From Rhynchonema sp. JSB1_4 (lineage: Eukaryota; Nematoda; Chromadorea; Monhysterida; Xyalidae): a stretch of DNA of 64,000 nt. The notes beneath the pieces were generated by a model. That model made no database searches, was not told the DNA's origin, and saw nothing but the letters and a program-made list of their open reading frames with translations. The position numbers and the translations under genes are program-made. Positions within the stretch are counted from its first letter, which is position 1. The number at the start of each line of letters is the position of its first letter. Shown here piece by piece: positions 58,901-64,000 of this stretch. The stretch is from the NCBI GenBank assembly GCA_030248065.1, contig JASAMV010003861.1, forward strand, positions 1-64,000, read 5' to 3'.

Positions 58901-61900
58901 TGTTGAGCTTGTTTCCCTGCGTTTGTAAAAATACATAAGGCAACGAAATTAGCAATTACTACAGCACGCGAAAAAAAACTGTTTTTTTTTCCGCAAAAAA
59001 CGCTTTCCCCCGCGAGACCCGAATACTTTTCCATTTATTTTTCCATGGGTACTTCATCGGTTTTTTGTCAAAAATATCCATACTTTATTCAAATTTTAAA
59101 AGTTGTAAGGTAAAACTGCTGCGTTTTTCGATTTTGATGAAAAATTTGCTTGCGTACGTTAATTAGGCCAAAAAGCATGTAAAACAAGTGTTTGCGATCG
59201 ACTTCAATACTCTTCGAGAGCACTCGTCACTTTGAACAAACTTTGCACTGAAACTGTTTTATTTTTCGAAATTAAGTTCTTAAGTACTGGAAAAATATTT
59301 GAAAAAACCGTTTTTTTTTCACGAAAAATAAAAAAATAGTTTATGACAGTATATTTAAGGGACTACAAACAATGTTGATAGCCTAGCGGTGATCTTGACT
59401 GGCTTCATCAAAACGAAACAACTTTCTAGCACAAACCTGCCAGCCAACTGTAAAAATACTGTGGTTTTCGCGGCGCGCATGGCCGTACTCAGTGTGGTGG
59501 CAGGCCAATCGACCCAAGATATCCTAGGCGGGGAAGGTTTCGGACTTACTCGAGATACCCCCCCAGAGGCTACCCAAGATACCCTATGGTCCGTCAAAAG
59601 GCGAAAAAAGGCCGTTTTTTGCATGCAATTTTACTTCAAAATTGTCCTAAAAATGGGTACTTTTTGACATTTTTGCCGAAAATTGGCCTAAAATGACCGT
59701 TTTTTGGGTGTTTGCGCGCGGAGCGCGCGATTTTTGGGGGTCCCGAGGTCGAAAAACACCTATTTTTGCCTTTGAAAACCATAAATCTACTTACTCGAGA
59801 TACCCTTTGGGGTCGGCTCGTGATAGATACCCTTCCCCCCCCCATCCCCCCTAAGGGTTGACTCGAGATAGATACCCCTTAGGGGGGAATCCCCCCCCCA
59901 TCCCCCCAGCCACTACAGTGGCCGTACTCATGCGGTTGTAAAGTGATCTCCCAAAAAACTTTGCGGCAGAAGGTCATGTTTTCTTATGTCTCCGTCCCCG
60001 ACCGACCCCGATTATTGCAGTGCCGGCCACGCCCGAGTCCCCGCTGTACATCACACCCTCTTCACAACGTCAGGACAGTTCGCTACTGTTTCTCACACAA
60101 CGTTTCATCAACATGCATGAGAGAAATCGAAATGCTGTTAGTTTTATTTCTGAAATAAGCTCGTAAAATTGATAAACCGAAAATAAATTTAATTTTGATT
60201 TTGATAATGAAACAGTAGCAGGTGTTAGTCTTTCACAGCTAGCTGTTGCCGGCGAACTGTGGGGCGCACCTGAGCGGGCGCATAGAATCAGCACGAAATG
60301 AAACAGTAGCAGGTGTTAGTCTTTCACAGCTAGCTGTTGCCGGCGAACTGTGGGGCGCACCTGAGCGGGCGCACAGAACATCACGAAATGAAACAGTAGC
60401 AGGTGTAAGTCTTTCACAGCTAGCTGTTGCCGGCGAACTGTGGGGCGCACCTGAGCGGGCGCATAGAATCAGCACGAAATGAAACAGTAGCAGGTGTTAG
60501 TCTTTCACAGCTAGCTGTTGCCGGCGAACTGTGGGGCGCACCTGAGCGGGCGCATAGAATCAGCACGAAATGAAACAGTAGCAGGTGTTAGTCTTTCACA
60601 GCTAGCTGTTGCCGGCGAACTGTGGGGCGCACCTGAGCGGGCGCATAGAATCAGCACGAAATGAAACAGTAGCAGGTGTTAGTCTTTCACAGCTAGCTGT
60701 TGCCGGCGAACTGTGGGGCGCACCTGAGCGGGCGCACAGAACATCACGAAATGAAACAGTAGCAGGTGTTAGTCTTTCACAGCTAGCTGTTGCCGGCGAA
60801 CTGTGGGGCGCACCTGAGCGGGCGCATAGAATCAGCACGAAATGAAACAGTAGCAGGTGTAAGTCTTTCACAGCTAGCTGTTGCCGGCGAACTGTGGGGC
60901 GCACCTGAGCGGGCGCACCTGAGCGGGCGCATAGAATCAGCACGAAATGAAACAGTAGCAGGTGTTAGTCTTTCACAGCTAGCTGTTGCCGGCGAACTGT
61001 GGGGCGCACCTGAGCGGGCGCATAGAATCAGCACGAAATGAAACAGTAGCAGGTGTAAGTCTTTCACAGCTAGCTGTTGCCGGCGAACTGTGGGGCGCAC
61101 CTGAGCGGGCGCATAGAATCAGCACGAAATGAAACAGTAGCAGGTGTTAGTCTTTCACAGCTAGCTGTTGCCGGCGAACTGTGGGGCGCACCTGAGCGGG
61201 CGCATAGAATCAGCACGAAATGAAACAGTAGCAGGTGTTAGTCTTTCACAGCTAGCTGTTGCCGGCGAACTGTGGGGCGCACCTGAGCGGGCGCACAGAA
61301 CATCACGAAATGAAACAGTAGCAGGTGTAAGTCTTTCACAGCTAGCTGTTGCCGGCGAACTGTGGGGCGCACCTGAGCGGGCGCATAGAATCAGCACGAA
61401 ATGAAACAGTAGCAGGTGTTAGTCTTTCACAGCTAGCTGTTGCCGGCGAACTGTGGGGCGCACCTGAGCGGGCGCATAGAATCAGCACGAAATGAAACAG
61501 TAGCAGGTGTTAGTCTTTCAAAGCTGTTGCCGGCGATGTGGGGCGCACCTGAGCGGGCGCATAGATCAGCAGAAATAAACAGTACTTAGTCTTTCATAGC
61601 TGTTGCCGGCGAACTGTGGGGCGCACCTGAGCGGGCGCATAGAATCAGCACGAAATGAAACAGTAGCAGGTGTTAGTCTTTCACAGCTAGCTGTTGCCGG
61701 CGAACTGTGGGGCGCACCTGAGCGGGCGCATAGAATCAGCACGAAATGAAACAGTAGCAGGTGTTAGTCTTTCACAGCTAGCTGTTGCCGGCGAACTGTG
61801 GGGCGCACCTGAGCGGGCGCATAGAATCAGCACGAAATGAAACAGTAGCAGGTGTTAGTCTTTCACAGCTAGCTGTTGCCGGCGAACTGTGGGGCGCACC

Positions 61901-63927
61901 TGAGCGGGCGCACAGAACATCACGAAATGAAACAGTAGCAGGTGTAAGTCTTTCACAGCTAGCTGTTGCCGGCGAACTGTGGGGCGCACCTGAGCGGGCG
62001 CATAGAATCAGCACGAAATGAAACAGTAGCAGGTGTTAGTCTTTCACAGCTAGCTGTTGCCGGCGAACTGTGGGGCGCACCTGAGCGGGCGCACAGAACG
62101 TCACGAAATGAAACAGTAGCAGGTGTAAGTCTTTCACAGCTAGCTGTTGCCGGCGAACTGTGGGGCGCACCTGAGCGGGCGCATAGATCAGCACGAAATG
62201 AAACAGTAGCAGGTGTTAGTCTTTCACAGCTAGCTGTTGCCGGCGAGAAATGAAACAGTAGCAGGTGTAAGTCTTTCACAGCTAGCTGTTGCCGGCGAAC
62301 TGTGGGGCGCACCTGAGCGGGCGCACAGAACAGCACGAAATGAAACAGTAGTTAAGGTTGCGTGTGCGTGAACAGACAAAATTTCACAATGCAAGCTTCG
62401 CAACAATACGCCTCTTGCATTGGACCTAAAGTTGCGTGTGTGTGAACAGATAAAATTTCACAATGCAAGCTTCGCAACAATACGCCACTAATCTTGCATT
62501 GGACCTAAAGTTGCGTGTGCGTGAACAGAATCTTGCATTGGACCTATTGTTGCGAAACTTGCATTGTGAAATTTTGTCTGCTCACACACAGACACGCAAC
62601 TCTAGGTTCTCGGTCCATTGCAAGACCAGTGGCGCATTGTTGAGAACACTCTCCTGGTGTTGTTGTTGGACAGTCCTGATGTTTCATTATCATCGTGAAA
62701 CCGTGATGCATAGCTTTTATTGTTTAACAGGATTTGCCACATAGCCTTCGGGCGTTTGCATTGACCTGGCACTGGAGGTGCAAAAACAAATGAAATGAAA
62801 CTCTCCCACCAGCCCTCACGACACCAATACTTCCAATAGCGATTTTGCTTCAAAAAAGTAAACCTTTCTGAAACACTTGTGGTAAATTATTTCATTTTGT
62901 GTGTCCGGTATCCGATAATTTTGGAATTTGGGTGTCCGGTATCCTGACTTCTCGGTTTCTCAACGACACTACTGACCCCAGGACCCCCTCGACGCACAGT
63001 ACGCATACGTGACTTATTCGAACCTTCGTTCAATGCCCACGTTATCCACGTCAACCTTGATTGCCATAAAGGCTCCGGATGGTTCGTCGCTCCAGTGCCC
63101 AGATCCGAGGGACACGGGGGTTAGTTCGGCTGGGTTCGGGTTAAGTAGGCACACGTTGATTTTCGTTCAGCCATTAGAAACTTCATTATTCTTACATCGA
63201 GGTTTACTGAAATCGGCCCCTGTGCTATTTTGTTTCCAGTCCAAAATCGCCTGTCTCTCGGCCTCGGAAGTGTTTCGCTGTCTTCCGAAAAGCTCAGAGT
63301 CACAGCACACCACTTGTGTGAATTGTATCTCCACCAATCTAAAACACGCTCTCCACCTCGATGCGTAAATTCCCTTTTGACTCCCAAAACATTTGTGTCT
63401 TGAACTGGAACAACGTTGTCTTCGTCGTAAGCACGCAACAAACTGAGGTCAGCCAGCCGGAACTTGTCATCACCTGTATCGCCCAATCTCTTTTCTTCGT
63501 TTTCGAAACACGTGTGACACATTATTGGATCTGGCCAAGCAAGCTTTAATACAAGTGTCTCGTGAACTCGTGGTTGAACTATGCAGCAATGTGCTTTTTG
63601 GTTGCCCGTTTCGACTTGCTGACCTGCGGTGCACCAGGTCATCATCCTGTTCGTGTCGCGTGCAAAATACAACTTGCGCGGAGTTCAAAATAAATTGGAC
63701 ACAAGTGAACGACGGCGAATCCACGACCAGTAATTCGCTGTACCACACAACATATTATTACACAACATGAGCCGTGAACAAACGTGATGTTTGCAACATA
63801 TATTCAATCTTTTTCACTTTGTAGCGCTACGAAATGATGATCCGAAGTCGCGACACGCAGCCCGTACAAGTGTTCTTGTGTCCAGATGCTGACTCGTTAC
63901 CCGAAGAGAGCGCCGTCGTTAAAACGG
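52926..63927 (+). CDS. E2F: E2F transcription factor (E2F1-3 type), DNA-binding exons incomplete, 3' end beyond window
   Basis: Exons in phase: 52926-53021, 56212-56403, 56480-56659, 57944-58108, 58517-58652 and 60021-60136, then after a gap 62982-63119 and 63825-63927. ARRRLNLE at the start of the 58517 exon matches the cyclin-A-binding RxL motif of E2F1 (KRRLDLE). The 60021 exon ends with SSLLFLTQRFINMHERN, the first helix of the E2F winged-helix (SLglLTkkFi). The last two exons give the marked box: YAYVTYSNLRSM, TLIAIKAPDGSSLQCPDP, then YEMMIRS...PVQVFLCPDA. E2F proteins pair with DP and are held by retinoblastoma-type proteins at S-phase genes. Missing: recognition helix (RRIYDITNVLEG) and leucine zipper, which should lie between 60137 and 62981 where the 91-bp array sits. 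The 56212 acceptor is weak. Confidence 0.82.
54269..54671. mobile_element. MITE with CCGTATTGTCGGAAATAGAA ends (TA-flanked)
   Basis: The inverted ends CCGTATTGTCGGAAATAG and CTATTTCCGACAATACGG are each next to TA (54267-54268, 54672-54673), as in Tc1/mariner-type MITEs. The interior is rich in GGGGGGTTCTATTAATGG units. It lies in E2F intron 1. Confidence 0.8.
54745..55040. repeat. GGGCCGGG-ended inverted-repeat element
   Basis: ATCGGGCCGGGTAACCTCTG and the inverse-like CCGGCCCGAT flank several short copies, and CGGGCCGGGTCGGGCCGG lies near the right end. It is a small palindromic element with no coding potential. Boundaries are approximate. Confidence 0.45.
55158..55545 (+). repeat. TTTTCGGGGTTTTT irregular tandem repeats
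   Basis: Two clusters (55158-55235 and 55415-55545) of CGGGGTTTTT units spaced 10-20 bp. The second follows an almost exact repeat of the stretch before the first (TTTTCCGCACATTTTATATT), so the whole 80-bp block is duplicated. G-runs on plus are regularly spaced. No gene. Confidence 0.7.
55562..56161. mobile_element. hAT MITE with TAGGCATGGGCACAATACC ends
   Basis: Ends are TAGGCATGGGCACAATACC and GGTATTGTGCCCATGCCTA. The flanking 8-mers ACCACTAC (55554-55561) and GTCACTAC (56162-56169) match at 6 of 8. The interior consists of many TATTGGGTA and TACCCAATA units. It lies 50 bp upstream of an E2F exon and may influence that splice acceptor. A related CCCAATACC stretch lies at 51,610-51,740. 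Confidence 0.8.
57306..57686. mobile_element. hAT MITE, CAGTGATGTAGTTGG family
   Basis: Ends are CAGTGATGTAGTTGG and CCAACCACATCACTG. A perfect 8-bp duplication TATAGAAT lies at 57298-57305 and 57687-57694. GCAAGAAAGCTAGCTAGC is repeated near both ends. It lies in E2F intron 3. Confidence 0.92.
58728..58866. repeat. Dispersed repeat (copy 2) in E2F intron
   Basis: Matches 30098-30235 (see there). It follows the 58517-58652 exon by about 75 bp. Confidence 0.75.
58867..59489. other. E2F intron sequence, no feature recognised
   Basis: A/T-rich intron with T-runs near 58,985 and 59,310. I see no exon, RNA or defined element. Confidence 0.4.
59490..59920. mobile_element. hAT MITE, G-run family, CAGTGTGGTGGC type
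   Basis: Ends are CAGTGTGGTGGC and GCCACTACAGTG. A perfect 8-bp duplication GCCGTACT lies at 59482-59489 and 59921-59928. It shares a GCGGAGCGCGCGATTTTTGG core and a CCCCCCAGCCACTACA end with the element at 51174-51494. Confidence 0.9.
60206..62350. repeat. 91-bp satellite-like tandem array, about 23 units
   Basis: The unit starts AATGAAACAGTAGCAGGTGT and contains CAGCTAGCTGTTGCCGGCGA and GGGGCGCACCTGAGCGGGCG. Starts at 60206, 60297, 60387, 60478 and 60569 show 91-bp spacing with 90-bp variants. The 90-bp variant (CACAGAACATCACG end) is regularly followed by a unit with GTGTAAG instead of GTGTTAG, which suggests higher-order amplification. Units near 61,515-61,600 and 62,245 are degenerate. 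It interrupts the E2F gene between the first DNA-binding exon and the marked-box exons. Open frames on both strands are by-products of the repeat. Confidence 0.93.
62353..62606. mobile_element. Fold-back repeat with GTTGCGTGTGCGTGAACAGA ends
   Basis: Two and a half direct copies of a 75-80-bp unit (TTGCGTGTG...CTTGCATTGGACC) are followed by an inverted copy ending ACACGCAACTC. It directly follows the 91-bp array. Probably a MITE. No gene. Confidence 0.65.
63121..63672 (-). CDS. Antisense open frame in E2F intron, unrecognised (183 codons)
   Basis: An uninterrupted minus-strand frame lies between two E2F marked-box exons. Its composition is protein-like rather than low-complexity: KLAWPDPIMCHTCFENEEKR, LLRAYDEDNVVPVQDTN and RPRDRRFWTGNKI. 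I do not recognise a family. It could be a nested gene, an exon of one, or a retrocopy. No clear TATA box, splice links or poly(A) signal were tied to it. Confidence 0.35.
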   Translation of the reverse strand: MYFARDTNRMMTWCTAGQQVETGNQKAHCCIVQPRVHETLVLKLAWPDPIMCHTCFENEEKRLGDTGDDKFRLADLSLLRAYDEDNVVPVQDTNVLGVKREFTHRGGERVLDWWRYNSHKWCAVTLSFSEDSETLPRPRDRRFWTGNKIAQGPISVNLDVRIMKFLMAERKSTCAYLTRTQPN

Positions 63928-64000
63928 GTGTGTTTTTACTTTTTTTGTCGCATTGTTTCTTGTGTGGGCGCCTGATTTGTCTGTGACATTTATGTCACCT

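Noticed and set aside
60246..62253. Repeated 78-95 codon open frames on both strands
   Set aside because: They are produced by the 91-bp tandem array and recur unit by unit. No start context, splice link or homologue supports a protein.
60206..62350. CRISPR-like array
   Set aside because: The 91-bp units are contiguous and near-identical with no unique spacers, in an animal gene intron.

Overview
The window is nuclear DNA from an animal. Its genes are split by GT-AG introns and sit among many nested transposons; there is no operon structure, rRNA, tRNA or CRISPR array. A nematode or close relative is the best guess. The reasons are a four-exon serpentine receptor of the nematode chemoreceptor type (Trp-Asn-Arg at the end of TM3, Asn-Pro in TM7), a degenerate array of the nematode telomere hexamer TTAGGC, and a C-type-lectin/PAN secreted-protein pair. 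This placement is inference, not proof.

Layout. 1-3.75 kb: an inverted LINE copy that passes into a strongly A+C-skewed block, which looks like sequencing or assembly error because T and G are missing relative to a second LINE copy. 3.75-21.46 kb: a tandem duplication of a minus-strand CTLD-PAN gene, with each copy expanded by different LINE, hAT, TTAA-type and other MITE insertions. 21.46-24.4 kb: fold-back elements abutting and nested. 24.45-26.3 kb: a complete 7TM receptor (349 aa). 28.65-31.6 kb: a six-exon aerolysin-like protein. 33.2-35.6 kb: two paralogous single-membrane-segment exons. 36.86-38.10 kb: DGCR6/gdl orthologue. 38.54-45.58 kb: PTCD1-like mitochondrial PPR protein with an unexpected POU-specific-like domain. 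45.98-52.18 kb: torsin cofactor (TOR1AIP/LAP1-LULL1 type). 52.93 kb to the window end: an E2F1-3-type transcription factor on the plus strand, divergent from the torsin cofactor. The E2F gene is interrupted by a 2.1-kb array of 91-bp repeats exactly where the second half of its DNA-binding domain and its dimerisation region should be.

The genes do not form one pathway; this is a stretch of unrelated housekeeping and surface/secreted genes. Exon models were built by hand from splice consensus, reading-frame phase and family knowledge, and all phases quoted were checked for consistency. The most interesting items are the POU-like insertion in PTCD1, the E2F gene broken by a satellite, the T/G-depleted block, recurrent GTTGGT splice donors, and a large set of MITEs with readable target-site duplications.
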